64,000 nt of DNA from CAZEQJ01 sp964514385 (GCA_964514385.1 CAZEQJ010000011.1:1-64000); one strand, 5' to 3'. Counted from the stretch's first letter, positions 45,488 through 54,806 are shown. Translations and numbers: made by a program. Notes: generated from the letters alone by a model not told the origin.

Positions 45488-45568
45488 ACCTCGACATTAA
45501 CAATCACCAATTTACTGCTTTAACCAATACGTATTGATTAAAATTCAGGCATTTTATTACCTGTATCA

Positions 45569-46480
45569 TTATTGATCTGAAATAAAATCGTGGAGGTTTT
45601 TATTGAATTCCCTGATCTTAACGTCCAGGTCAAGTGCTTCCCGGCGGATTAATTCGTAGTATTTTTCGGGATCATTTTCAGGTAAGGTATTGATATGAAT
45701 AAGGCCAAGAATACGTGCCAGAGGCCCCCTTATCATATGTGCATTGTTGAAGGCCAGCTGAATAAGATGTTCGTTCACTTGTTTGATGTATTTTGTCTTT
45801 TCACTTAAGGAGGAAGATAGCAGCTGATTGAGCTCATTTAGTTTTTTCTGCTTTTGAATTAGATCACGATATTGATCTTCAAGTAATCTGGTTTTAATAC
45901 TTATGTCCCGCTCGGCTATTCTCAGGTCACCCTGTAAGGATTGAAAATGGATGCGCATGGTACCGGCCAGCACGGTTAATAATACATACAGTAGCGAATA
46001 GGGAATAATAAAGGATAGAAAAGCAGCATCCCATTGTTGTGTGATGATAGTAAAAGCCACGGCAATTATCATCGTCATGCTGTTGATCAGGTGAATAATA
46101 TTTCTGTAAAATCTCGCGAGCACAAAACTTGAAAAAAATGCAGCAATAGGGATGATGCTTAGCGCTACACGAGATTGATCAAAGCCAAATAAAAAAATAT
46201 TACTGAAGAGGTAGGTATAAAGTATAAAAAAAGTAAGTAGCCCCGAAAACCGGACCTCCATTTTACCTATTAATAAATAGCATATAATGAGGGCCACCAG
46301 AAAAGCGCTAAATGTAATATATTGAAAAGCTTCCCACTCTCCTGCAAGAAGGCGAAATGTCAGGTATATAACGGATAATGAAACGGAGCTTACTACGAAA
46401 ATCCTGATCAGAAAAACCTCAAAGGCCTCCTTACTCCCTGCCTGCCTTAAAAAGGAAAAGAGCTTAGCTTCCATATCCAT
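45569..46480 (-). CDS. Membrane histidine-kinase-like protein without ATPase domain
   Basis: A 303-residue protein with six or seven membrane segments (about residues 25-175) and then a coiled coil of about 60 residues (RIAERDISIKTRLLEDQYRDL). A phosphoacceptor-like helix has His248 in NNAHMIRGPLARILGLI, and the protein ends only 55 residues later. No N, G1 or G2 box of a kinase ATPase is present and the downstream DNA does not continue the frame. It may be a phosphotransfer partner or dimer subunit for another kinase, possibly the hybrid kinase 81 bases downstream. Confidence 0.72.
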   Translation of the reverse strand: MDMEAKLFSFLRQAGSKEAFEVFLIRIFVVSSVSLSVIYLTFRLLAGEWEAFQYITFSAFLVALIICYLLIGKMEVRFSGLLTFFILYTYLFSNIFLFGFDQSRVALSIIPIAAFFSSFVLARFYRNIIHLINSMTMIIAVAFTIITQQWDAAFLSFIIPYSLLYVLLTVLAGTMRIHFQSLQGDLRIAERDISIKTRLLEDQYRDLIQKQKKLNELNQLLSSSLSEKTKYIKQVNEHLIQLAFNNAHMIRGPLARILGLIHINTLPENDPEKYYELIRREALDLDVKIREFNKNLHDFISDQ

Positions 46481-46672
46481 TAATTAATCCCGTTTAACCA
46501 ATTCTATAAAATGTACAAACTACAACATTTTATAATGCTAATCTATTAAAAAAATAGAGTTACGCATGATGATTCATTAACTAATTGTTAGCAAAATGAA
46601 CATTGGTTAAGCTATTTCTCACAAAACGACTGGTTTTGCCTATATTTATTATCTCAAAAAAACATTGAAACA

Positions 46673-48247
46673 ATGCGTTATATTTTTTTAACACTGCTTA
46701 TCGTGGTATCCTGTACACCAAAAAAGGGTGACAATACCTCTTTAGGAAAGCTGGATCATGATTTCAGTATCAGTGAGTCTTCCAGCGCCGATTTTGATAA
46801 AGGGTTGTTGTTACTTCATAGTTTTGAGTATGATGATGCCGGGGAGGCCTTTGCTAAGGCGAGGAAGAAAGACCCGGATGAGGTGATGGCATATTGGGGT
46901 GAAGCTATGTCCTACTACAAGGCATTATGGGGTCTGCAGGAAATTGAAAAGGGCCGAGCTGTGCTTAAGGAGCTGGGCGCAACACATGAAGAAAGAGTAG
47001 AGAAAGCTGAGAATGAACTTGAAATTGATTTTCTGAAAGGTGTGGAGATACTTTTTGGCGACGGGGAAGAGGCGTACCGGCAGAAGGAGTTCTCAAAGCA
47101 TATGTCATCCCTGTATGATAAATACCCCGGCAATCAGGAGGTAGCGGCATTTTACTCCTTGTCGCTGATGTGGGCCTCAGGTGATGGACGAGATGAAGCA
47201 TTGTTCGATCTCTCCTCTCATGTTGCCGCAGGCATTCTGGAGGAAAACCCCAGTCACCCCGGAGCACTCCATTATATGATCCACGCAAATGATGACCCAG
47301 CCTATGCGGCACTGGCCAGAGACGCCGCAGACCTCTATGCAGATGTAGCACCTGATGCAGCACATGCCCTTCATATGCCTTCGCATATTTACCTGGCATT
47401 AGGCATGTGGGAAGAGGTAGTAGCATCAAACATTGATTCATATCAGGCCAGCGTAGCAAGAATGGAGAAAAAAGGCCTGGATGATAAGGCCAGGGGCTAT
47501 CATTCTTACGCATGGCTCCATTATGGTCACCTGCAACTTGGCCAGTTTGAAGAAGCTGAGCGTTTGCTCAGCGATATGTATCAATTTACAAATTCTGCTG
47601 ATACCAGAAGTGCACGAAGCTACCTGGTAGACATGCAAACAGCACAACGTGTAGAATACGGAAAATGGCCGGAAAATCTGAAAATAGCCCGCGTCAGGGA
47701 TGCAGATCTTGGTATCATAACTCAGATGAAACAGCTCTTTTTTCGCACGCTGATCGCTTTTGATCAACAAGATATGCCGAAAGCAGAAGCACTTATTGAT
47801 ACGGCCAAAATCAGAATTAACACGGCTGAAATCATCGCCTCTCCGGATAAAGGTGTAAGCCTTTGCGGAATGGCTAACTATTCAAGGTATACCCCCTCGC
47901 AATCCGATATTGATAAAAGCCGTGTGATGCTACAGCAAATGATGGCTATGCATGCTTTACTCGATCGGGATACCGCACAGGCTGATGCATTATTTCAGGA
48001 TGCAGTGAGAAGAGAGTCCGCTACCGAGTATAGCTATGGCCCTCCTGATATTCCGTATCCCTCGTTTGAGCAATATGGCTATTTCTTACTTGAGCAGGGT
48101 CATGGTGATAAAGCTGCATCCTTTTTTGAGCAGAGTCTTGCACGCGCAGCTAACAGGAGAATGGCTGTGGAAGGTAAGGCTAAAGCACTGGAATCAGGCG
48201 TTAGCAATAGGGAAGATAAATCAATAGCCCAAAGTAGTCCTTTTTAG
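46673..48247 (+). CDS. TPR-repeat lipoprotein
   Basis: A 524-residue lipoprotein (MRYIFLTLLIVVSC). Tetratricopeptide-like helical repeats run through it: LLHSFEYDDAGEAFAKARKKDPDEVM at about residue 47, YHSYAWLHYGHLQLGQFEEAERL near 275 and YFLLEQGHGDKAASFFEQSL near 465. ALHYMIHANDDP and ALHMPSHIYLALGMWEEVV are characteristic of a bacterial TPR family of unknown function. Probably outer-membrane or periplasmic. Confidence 0.8.
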   Translation: MRYIFLTLLIVVSCTPKKGDNTSLGKLDHDFSISESSSADFDKGLLLLHSFEYDDAGEAFAKARKKDPDEVMAYWGEAMSYYKALWGLQEIEKGRAVLKELGATHEERVEKAENELEIDFLKGVEILFGDGEEAYRQKEFSKHMSSLYDKYPGNQEVAAFYSLSLMWASGDGRDEALFDLSSHVAAGILEENPSHPGALHYMIHANDDPAYAALARDAADLYADVAPDAAHALHMPSHIYLALGMWEEVVASNIDSYQASVARMEKKGLDDKARGYHSYAWLHYGHLQLGQFEEAERLLSDMYQFTNSADTRSARSYLVDMQTAQRVEYGKWPENLKIARVRDADLGIITQMKQLFFRTLIAFDQQDMPKAEALIDTAKIRINTAEIIASPDKGVSLCGMANYSRYTPSQSDIDKSRVMLQQMMAMHALLDRDTAQADALFQDAVRRESATEYSYGPPDIPYPSFEQYGYFLLEQGHGDKAASFFEQSLARAANRRMAVEGKAKALESGVSNREDKSIAQSSPF

Positions 48248-48342
48248 AATAAACACCTTTCATCAAATATTTATACTGGTAAAATATTTTGGATAGCAGA
48301 TAAAAAATTCACTTTTTAAGTTTAATCAACAAATAATTTGTT

Positions 48343-50385
48343 ATGCGAATTTTATTATTGCTGATCCTTATTTTCCGTGGTATTACTGTTTCAGCCCAAA
48401 TGCAACTGTTCAAATTTGGTGAAATAGATCAAAAACTGCTCACCAAAGAGACGCATGCTGAATATCCTGAAGCTAAAGCGGAAATCATTTACGACAAAGG
48501 GCAGGTTGAATTTGTCGAACATGGTTTTTACACTTCGGTAGGCATGATGGATTACAGCAATATTAGCAGTGACTTTCGCCGTGTACAATACTCCTCTACC
48601 AATGACCCCGAACCCTACTGGATCAGATTTCAGCATACACAACGAAAAAAGATATATGATGCCACTGACCCGCAACAGACACGACTGACTATCCGGTTAA
48701 AGCCAGGCGAAGAACTAAAGGAGCTACTGCTGGCAGTATATAACCTGGATGAAGCGGGTATTACACAAACCTATTTTGACAGAAATAATCTGGAGGAAGA
48801 AGTATTAAATGATTACATCACACTAAATCATGTTGATTTTCCTGAAGTCAGAAACGGTAGTGTGGTTGAGTTCCGCTATGTAATTGAAAGCCCAAATCTG
48901 GTGAAAATGCCGGAGTGGAATTTCCAGCATGATATTCCTTTGTTTTACAGCGAATTCAAATTTATACGCATACCATTTTATGAGTATCAGTTTTTTACAC
49001 AGCAGATAGATGAATTTAATTATGCTCAAAGTGAAGAAGGGCGTGAACGACAGCTTGGACAGGAAACTACCGGAAATATCACCAACACTGTTGCGCCCAA
49101 ATTCAAAGAAAGCGTGACCACCTTCGTTATGCGTGATGTCGCACCTTTTCAGGATACAGCGTTTATTACTTCGAAAACTGACCATATAAAAAAGATATTC
49201 TTCTACCTCAGTAAAAAATACCTCTTCAATGGAGGAACATTAGATTATGTCCCTACGCAGGAAACTCTTACCAAAACCATACTGGAGGACAATGATTTTA
49301 AGAAGTATCTGCGCGGTGTAAAAAAATATGCTCGCGATATAGCCAAATCCAATAACATTGATGAGCTTTCAAAACCAGATCAGATACAATGGGTAATTAA
49401 TTATATCAAAGATGAGTTTCACTGGAATGGAAACAAAAGCGTGTTTCCATCCCAGAGTGTAAAAGACTTCGTAGACGGAAAAACAGGTAATAATGCTGAT
49501 ATCAACCTTTTTCTAATCGGGGTGATGGACTATCTGGACATCGATGCTCATCCGGTAATACTTAGCACCAGAGATAATGGGAGGGTTCTTACTGACTTCC
49601 CATCCCTGACCAGCTTCAATTATCTCCTTGCCGGCGTCGATTTTGATGAAAGGCTCCTGACGGATGCCTCCCGTCCCCTGCTGGCCAACGATCTGATTCC
49701 ATCAGAATGCCTGCATGATTTTGGGCTCTTCCTAGATAAAAAATATGAAGGTTGGGTAACGTTAACGAATGTTGAAAAATCGTCTACCACTAAAAATATC
49801 ACCATCAGACCGGACATTGAAAATATGCAGGCTGCTGTCATAATCGACATCAGAGCTACTGATATGGAAGCACATAAACTTAGATTGAATGCAGGAAATA
49901 CCCGGGAAAATATTATATCTTATTTTGATGTACTTGATAGCTACGAAAGCGCTGATGTAAGCGATTTTACAGAGCGCAACTCCCCCGTAGCCTATACTCT
50001 TAATGGCAAAATGAAAATGTCCGGCAATGCCGATAGCGTTGCAATATATCCTTTGCTTGGCTTTTACCCCGATGAAAACCCATTCCCGTTTGACTACCGC
50101 AAATATCCGATTGAAATGGATTATCCGCTGAAAGACTCCGTTTCCGTCACGCTGCACATTCCAGATGGATACACCATAGCATCGCTACCCAAAAATATCA
50201 ATAGCAATTCCGGTGACTTACAGTTGTCTGTGAATTATCAGCAAAACGGCAACGAACTACAGATACACGGATATTATGCTATTGAAAGAGCAACGTTTAA
50301 GGTGCGTGAATTCATTACCGTCAGAAATTTTTATAACCGGTTAACAGAAGCATTAAATCCCGAAATACTGCTGGTAAAAGAATAG
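48343..50385 (+). CDS. Exported DUF3857 / degenerate transglutaminase-like protein
   Basis: A 680-residue protein with a signal peptide (MRILLLLILIFRGITVSAQ). The N-terminal half matches DUF3857 (LNHVDFPEVRNGSVVEFRYVI, WNFQHDIPLFYSEFKF). The middle at about 350-430 resembles a transglutaminase core (WVINYIKDEFHWNGN, GNNADINLFLIGVMDYLDID, LSTRDNGRVL). The catalytic Cys position reads Asn-Ala and the His is not obvious, so it is probably non-enzymatic. Function unknown, likely periplasmic. Confidence 0.82.
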   Translation: MRILLLLILIFRGITVSAQMQLFKFGEIDQKLLTKETHAEYPEAKAEIIYDKGQVEFVEHGFYTSVGMMDYSNISSDFRRVQYSSTNDPEPYWIRFQHTQRKKIYDATDPQQTRLTIRLKPGEELKELLLAVYNLDEAGITQTYFDRNNLEEEVLNDYITLNHVDFPEVRNGSVVEFRYVIESPNLVKMPEWNFQHDIPLFYSEFKFIRIPFYEYQFFTQQIDEFNYAQSEEGRERQLGQETTGNITNTVAPKFKESVTTFVMRDVAPFQDTAFITSKTDHIKKIFFYLSKKYLFNGGTLDYVPTQETLTKTILEDNDFKKYLRGVKKYARDIAKSNNIDELSKPDQIQWVINYIKDEFHWNGNKSVFPSQSVKDFVDGKTGNNADINLFLIGVMDYLDIDAHPVILSTRDNGRVLTDFPSLTSFNYLLAGVDFDERLLTDASRPLLANDLIPSECLHDFGLFLDKKYEGWVTLTNVEKSSTTKNITIRPDIENMQAAVIIDIRATDMEAHKLRLNAGNTRENIISYFDVLDSYESADVSDFTERNSPVAYTLNGKMKMSGNADSVAIYPLLGFYPDENPFPFDYRKYPIEMDYPLKDSVSVTLHIPDGYTIASLPKNINSNSGDLQLSVNYQQNGNELQIHGYYAIERATFKVREFITVRNFYNRLTEALNPEILLVKE

Positions 50386-50853
50386 CTAATCGGTTGTGCT
50401 CTTTTTCGCGATGCTGGTATGAAGATCGTTTAATTGCAAAAGGGCGGCTGAACCATACCATGGTTTTAACTCCATCCGTAGTAGCCCCTGCTGAGTACTT
50501 GGATCTGTGTTTGTGAGGGCTTCAGCTTCCTCTATTGTGCTTACATCAAAAATATAAATACCTCGCAATTCACCCCCGTCAAGAAAAGGTCCTGCAAGTA
50601 CCAGTTTGTTTTGCTCAGCCATCCGGTTGATATTTTCAAGATGTTTGAGCTGCAATTCCATACGCGCAGCCGAATCCAGTGATTGATTTTCACCACGGTA
50701 AAGAAAGGCCATGACATAAGACTTCATACCATAGTCATCAGCACCAAGTGCGCTGGCAAGTTGAGCGTCATATTCAGTAGCGCTATTGTCGCTGACATTA
50801 GCCTGACAGGACAACAACCACATAAGTGATACAAGAAATGCAATTGACTTCAT
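50386..50853 (-). CDS. YciI-like domain lipoprotein
   Basis: A 155-residue protein with a lipoprotein signal (MKSIAFLVSLMWLLSC). A YciI/dimeric alpha-beta barrel domain follows: HLENINRMAEQNKLVLAGPFLDGGELRGIYIFD and TIEEAEALTNTDPSTQQGLL. Most YciI proteins are cytoplasmic, so the exported form is of note. It is divergent from the TrpF-like gene and abuts the DUF3857 gene at its 3' end. Confidence 0.8.
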   Translation of the reverse strand: MKSIAFLVSLMWLLSCQANVSDNSATEYDAQLASALGADDYGMKSYVMAFLYRGENQSLDSAARMELQLKHLENINRMAEQNKLVLAGPFLDGGELRGIYIFDVSTIEEAEALTNTDPSTQQGLLRMELKPWYGSAALLQLNDLHTSIAKKSTTD

Positions 50854-50884
50854 ATGGATTTTTTTTCCGGCAAGTTAAGTTTAT

Positions 50885-50892
50885 TACTTTTG
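50885..50892 (+). promoter_or_regulatory. Probable -7 promoter element of the TrpF-like gene
   Basis: TACTTTTG matches TAnnTTTG exactly and lies upstream of ATG 50914 but inside the longer frame that begins at 50854, which supports the later start. Confidence 0.45.
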
Positions 50893-50913
50893 ATATTCAT
50901 AAATCAATTCAAC

Positions 50914-51516
50914 ATGCTGATCCGGGAAGTAAAAGTAAGTCAGATCAATAACCTGAGTCATGCCAGATATTGTGCGGGTATGGGAGTGCAGTGGCTGTCA
51001 TTCGAGACGCATCCCGATAGCAGTTTTTATATTGACCCTGCACTTATGAAGGAAATTGCCGGATGGGTGTCAGGACCTGAAATGGTACTCAATGTCAATC
51101 TTTATAAAACAGAAGAAGATATCAGGCAGGTAGCCGCTGTGTACGGCACCGATCTGATCGAAATTGACCTGGATCATCCGGCTTATGTGAACCTTGATGA
51201 CCTGGATAAGATTACCCTCATCAACAGCGATCAATTTAACAAACTGGAGGATCTACCGGCTGGCTTGCCAGGCCATAAATTCTTCAGTATCGAAGTCAGG
51301 CATGATATTTCTGAACAACAAAAAGAAAAAATTCGGTTATGGGCAGGTAAAAACAGCTTCTTGCTGGGCATAATCTTTGCACCCGAAGATATAGAAGGAT
51401 GGATAAATACAGAAATACGAGGTTTTACACTCTACAGCAACGAAGAGGAACGTCCTGGTTATACTAGCTACGACCACCTGGGAGATATTCTGGAAAAGCT
51501 GGAGGAAGAGGGATAG
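50914..51516 (+). CDS. TrpF-like protein lacking TrpF catalytic residues
   Basis: Read from ATG 50914 the protein has 200 residues (MLIREVKVSQINNLSHARYC). It aligns by eye along its length with the true TrpF of this window: KVSQ for KVCG, WLSFETHPDSSFYI for GFIFYPDSPRYV, EDIRQVAAVYGTDLIEIDLDH for the IQLHGDE strand region, and SNEEERPGYTSYD for SRFESAPGIKD. The catalytic Cys is replaced by Ser, and the DTKG catalytic Asp and GGI phosphate loop are missing. It keeps the barrel but probably not isomerase activity. A longer start at 50854 was rejected because the -7 box lies inside it. Confidence 0.75.
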   Translation: MLIREVKVSQINNLSHARYCAGMGVQWLSFETHPDSSFYIDPALMKEIAGWVSGPEMVLNVNLYKTEEDIRQVAAVYGTDLIEIDLDHPAYVNLDDLDKITLINSDQFNKLEDLPAGLPGHKFFSIEVRHDISEQQKEKIRLWAGKNSFLLGIIFAPEDIEGWINTEIRGFTLYSNEEERPGYTSYDHLGDILEKLEEEG

Positions 51517-51731
51517 AATAGAAAGGGATTGTGAAGAATCACAACCCCTTGTCAACCAACCTAACCTAACCAACTACGAAAACAATTTTCCTAGCTGTTA
51601 TCAATTGAACGGCACAGTTAAAAAAATGTTATAATAAATTTAATTTTTTGGTATCATTAAGAAATATGGTTCATATTGCAGCCTGAGAACCGATTTCCCG
51701 TACAAACTTTAATATAACGAAATAATATCTT
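51517..51731. other. Longest gene-free stretch: hairpin and AACC-rich tract
   Basis: A hairpin (51523-51534 with 51539-51550, one mismatch in plus-strand RNA, a G-U pair in minus-strand RNA) follows the TrpF-like stop. Next comes an A/C-rich tract with repeated AACC units (about 51554-51573) and then A/T-rich DNA up to the SPFH gene. No T run follows the hairpin on the plus strand. No open frame of note and no clear promoter consensus is seen. Confidence 0.5.
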
Positions 51732-52553
51732 ATGGAACGCAGAACAGTAGGTGTGATTGCAGTAGTTGCTGCCATCATCATATTCATTATCGTTTTTTCA
51801 AGCTCGATCTTTTATACCGTTGAAGCCGGTGAACGAGCGGTCATTTTCAAACCTATCGGAGGAGGCCTGGATAAGGAAAATGTAATTCAGCCCGGTTTGA
51901 ATTTTAAAATGCCCTGGAATCAGGCCATTGTTATAGACGTAACAGAAAACCAGATAGAGGAAACTATGGATGTCCTGGACAAGAATGGCCTGGGCATCAG
52001 TGTAGATGTCACGGTAAGATTCTTCCCTAAATATGGTCTGATCGGTGATGTGTATGAAAAGTTTAAAGCCGAATACGTAAGCCGACTGGTAATCCCTGAA
52101 GTGCGGTCTACGGTACGACAGGTTATGGGCCGCTACACGGCTGAAGAAATTTACTCTACCAAACGTGCCGAGGTAGAAAATGCCATTAAAACGGAGACTG
52201 ATCAGATACTGGGTGCCCCCGGGAATAACATTCAGATGAAAGCCCTGCTCATACGCTCCATTTCACTGCCGGACCAGATCAGGGAAGCTATCGAAAATAA
52301 ATTAAAGCAGGAACAGGAAGCATTAGCTTACGAATTTAGGCTTGATCGTGAAAAGAGTGAAGCAGAAAGAAAACGTATCGCAGCAGAAGGTGAAGCGCGT
52401 GCGAACCAGATTATAAACAGTAGCCTTACAAAAGAATTGCTGCAAATGAGAGGAATTGAAGCAACAACTAAGCTGGCCGAGTCAGAAAATTCAAAAGTTG
52501 TGGTAATTGGTAGTGGTGAAGGTGGTTTACCACTCATCTTAGGTGGTAACTAA
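51732..52553 (+). CDS. Prohibitin-like SPFH membrane protein
   Basis: A 273-residue protein with one N-terminal membrane anchor (VIAVVAAIIIFIIVFSSSIFY) and an SPFH/band 7 domain at about residues 30-200 (VEAGERAVIFKPIGG, LNFKMPWNQAIVIDV, VTVRFFPKYG). A coiled coil rich in Glu, Lys and Arg follows (AYEFRLDREKSEAERKRIAAEG). These proteins form large rings on membranes and modulate proteases or membrane domains. No FtsH or NfeD gene is adjacent. Confidence 0.88.
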   Translation: MERRTVGVIAVVAAIIIFIIVFSSSIFYTVEAGERAVIFKPIGGGLDKENVIQPGLNFKMPWNQAIVIDVTENQIEETMDVLDKNGLGISVDVTVRFFPKYGLIGDVYEKFKAEYVSRLVIPEVRSTVRQVMGRYTAEEIYSTKRAEVENAIKTETDQILGAPGNNIQMKALLIRSISLPDQIREAIENKLKQEQEALAYEFRLDREKSEAERKRIAAEGEARANQIINSSLTKELLQMRGIEATTKLAESENSKVVVIGSGEGGLPLILGGN

Positions 52554-52577
52554 TTCAAGATCATAAAGAAATATAAT

Positions 52578-53864
52578 ATGTCCAATACAGCCGAATTAAA
52601 AATTAATGGGTCGACCTACGAACTCCCGCTGGTCGAAGGTACAGAAAACGAAATTGGGATTGATATCAGCAAATTAAGGGCTGAGACAGGTGCTATCACA
52701 CTGGATATTGGTTACAAAAATACCGGATCTACCCAAAGTGCTATCACTTTTCTCGATGGAGAGAAAGGTATACTCAGGTATCGGGGGTATAGCATCGAGG
52801 AACTTGCAGAAAAATCCAGTTTTCTGGAAGTGGCATACCTCCTGATGTTTGGTGAACTTCCCAATGAAGAAGAGTACAAAGCGTTTACACATGAGATCAC
52901 CATGCATACGCTTATTCATGAGGATTTTCATAAAATCTTGGATGGCTTCCCTAGTGCTGCCCACCCCATGGGTGTGCTGTCTTCACTGGTGACCGCCATG
53001 ACAGCTTTTTATCCAAAGAGCCTTGATCCTAACCGATCATGGGAAGAGGTTAGGCTAAGTATAATCCGTATTATCGCCAAACTCCCTACCATGGCGGCAT
53101 TTACCTATAAAAATAAAATAGGTCATCCGCTGGTTTATCCTGACAACAGACTGGACTACTGCACCAATTTTCTCCATATGATGTTTGGCCTGCCCAGTCA
53201 GCCCTATGACATTGATCCTGTCGTAACGAAGGCACTCGACAAGCTCCTGATCCTGCATGCCGATCATGAGCAAAACTGCTCAGCATCTACAGTGAGAATA
53301 GTAGGTTCATCGCAAGCCAGCCTATATGCATCCATATCTGCCGGTATTAATGCACTTTGGGGACCCCTACATGGTGGGGCAAACCAGGCTGTTATTGAGA
53401 TGCTTGAAAATATCAAAGCCGATGGCGGCGATGTGAAAAAATGGATGGATAAGGCGAAAGATAAAAATGACCCTTTCCGTCTGATGGGATTCGGACACCG
53501 GGTTTACAAAAATTTCGACCCGAGAGCCCGTATCATTAAGAAGGCGGCGGATGATGTGCTGGCAGCGCTGGGTATTGTAGACCCTGTACTGGATATTGCG
53601 AAGGGACTGGAAGAAGTGGCCCTCAGCGATGAATATTTTATCGAACGTAAATTATATCCGAACGTCGATTTTTACTCAGGTATAATTTATCGTGCCCTGG
53701 ATATACCGACCGAAATGTTTACGGTGATGTTTGCTTTAGGCCGACTGCCCGGCTGGATTGCACAGTGGAAAGAAATGAGGGAAAGCCACGAGCCTATTGG
53801 AAGACCAAGACAGATATACACGGGTTATAATGAACGTTCATATGTAACGATGGACAAACGATGA
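52578..53864 (+). CDS. gltA: Citrate synthase
   Basis: A 428-residue type II citrate synthase. The N-terminal ITLDIGYKNTGSTQSAITFLDGEKGILRYRGYSIE is typical. The catalytic residues are in ADHEQNCSASTVR (first His), MGFGHRVYKNFDPRA (second His) and NVDFYSGIIYRAL (catalytic Asp). It makes citrate from oxaloacetate and acetyl-CoA. The small acyl-CoA-binding protein gene overlaps it by 4 bases. Confidence 0.97.
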   Translation: MSNTAELKINGSTYELPLVEGTENEIGIDISKLRAETGAITLDIGYKNTGSTQSAITFLDGEKGILRYRGYSIEELAEKSSFLEVAYLLMFGELPNEEEYKAFTHEITMHTLIHEDFHKILDGFPSAAHPMGVLSSLVTAMTAFYPKSLDPNRSWEEVRLSIIRIIAKLPTMAAFTYKNKIGHPLVYPDNRLDYCTNFLHMMFGLPSQPYDIDPVVTKALDKLLILHADHEQNCSASTVRIVGSSQASLYASISAGINALWGPLHGGANQAVIEMLENIKADGGDVKKWMDKAKDKNDPFRLMGFGHRVYKNFDPRARIIKKAADDVLAALGIVDPVLDIAKGLEEVALSDEYFIERKLYPNVDFYSGIIYRALDIPTEMFTVMFALGRLPGWIAQWKEMRESHEPIGRPRQIYTGYNERSYVTMDKR

Positions 53865-54124
53865 CACTTGAGGAGAAGTTTTATGAAGCGGCGGGGGCTG
53901 TAAAAGAGGTCAGCTCCCGCCCTTCCAATGAAGATCTGCTAAAATTATACAGCCTTTTCAAGCAGGCTACTGAAGGGGATGTTTCAGGTGAACGACCCGG
54001 CGGCTTTGATTTTAAAGCCATTGCCAAGTATGAAGCCTGGAAAGACCTGAAAGGTAAATCAAAAGAAGAAGCAATGGAAGGTTATATCCAGCTTGTGGAA
54101 ACCATCCGGGAAAAGCATGGATAG
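53861..54124 (+). CDS. Acyl-CoA-binding protein
   Basis: An 87-residue protein with the ACBP pattern: LEEKFYEAAGAVKEVSSRPSNEDLLKLYSLFKQATEGD, then KAIAKYEAWKDLKGKSKEEAMEGYIQLVE, which includes the conserved Lys and Tyr of acyl-CoA binding. It carries long-chain acyl-CoA esters in the cytoplasm. It is coupled to gltA by a 4-base overlap and overlaps rsmE by 8 bases. Confidence 0.9.
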   Translation: MTLEEKFYEAAGAVKEVSSRPSNEDLLKLYSLFKQATEGDVSGERPGGFDFKAIAKYEAWKDLKGKSKEEAMEGYIQLVETIREKHG

Positions 54125-54806
54125 ACCGCTTTTCTATGCCCCTGAATTTCCGGATCAGAATATCCTGCCTGAAGCAGAACAACATCATGCCGTCAGGACA
54201 TTACGTTTAAAAACAGGAGACCACATTATCATCACAAACGGGAAAGGTCTGCTTGCCGATGCTATCCTTTACGTTGAAGGAAAAAAAGTGACCTATGTAG
54301 TTACCTTAGAAAAGGAACTGTCACCCCCACCACCTCTTTACCTTGCCATTGCCCCAACAAAAAATTCTGACCGCATAGAGTGGCTGATCGAAAAAGCAAC
54401 AGAAATCGGAATACGGGAGGTATTTCTGATCCAGACGCTTCATACAGAGCGCCCACGTATAAAAACAGAACGATTACGCCAGAAGGCTGTCCAGGCCATG
54501 AAGCAGTCCCAGAGAGCTCATCTGCCTTTAATTCATGATATGATGCCCTTTTCCGGATTACTCCAATTACAATTCAAACATAAATTACTCGCTCATTTTC
54601 AGACTTCTAACCAGCATTTGAAAGACGCCGTTAGTGCAGGGGAAGAAGTGCTTGCAGTAGTGGGACCTGAGGGTGATTTTAGCCCGGAAGAGATCGAAAT
54701 GAGTAAAAATAATGGCTTCAGGCTCATAAATCTGGGCCAAAACAGGTTACGTACAGAAACAGCTGCGCTGTATATCTGCATGGAATATGCCATTATCAAC
54801 CGCTGA
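54117..54806 (+). CDS. rsmE: 16S rRNA m3U1498 methyltransferase
   Basis: A 229-residue SPOUT methyltransferase from ATG 54117 (MDRPLFYAPEFPDQNIL). Key motifs are LYLAIAPTKNSDRIEWLIEK, KAVQAMKQSQRAHLP, LAVVGPEGDFSPEEIEM and LGQNRLRTETAALY. It methylates U1498 of 16S rRNA. A frame from 54093 would add residues that lie inside the ACBP gene and was rejected. Confidence 0.94.
   Translation: MDRPLFYAPEFPDQNILPEAEQHHAVRTLRLKTGDHIIITNGKGLLADAILYVEGKKVTYVVTLEKELSPPPPLYLAIAPTKNSDRIEWLIEKATEIGIREVFLIQTLHTERPRIKTERLRQKAVQAMKQSQRAHLPLIHDMMPFSGLLQLQFKHKLLAHFQTSNQHLKDAVSAGEEVLAVVGPEGDFSPEEIEMSKNNGFRLINLGQNRLRTETAALYICMEYAIINR

Noticed and set aside
46915..47513. Minus-strand frames of 72 and 182 residues within the TPR lipoprotein gene
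   Set aside because: Composition is rich in His, Arg, Pro and Cys with no motif; the plus-strand TPR protein is clear.
50854..50913. Longer N terminus of the TrpF-like protein
   Set aside because: A TAnnTTTG promoter box lies inside it, and the TrpF-like homology begins at ATG 50914.
54093..54116. Longer N terminus of rsmE
   Set aside because: It lies inside the ACBP gene, and the family start MDRPLFYAPE is at 54117.
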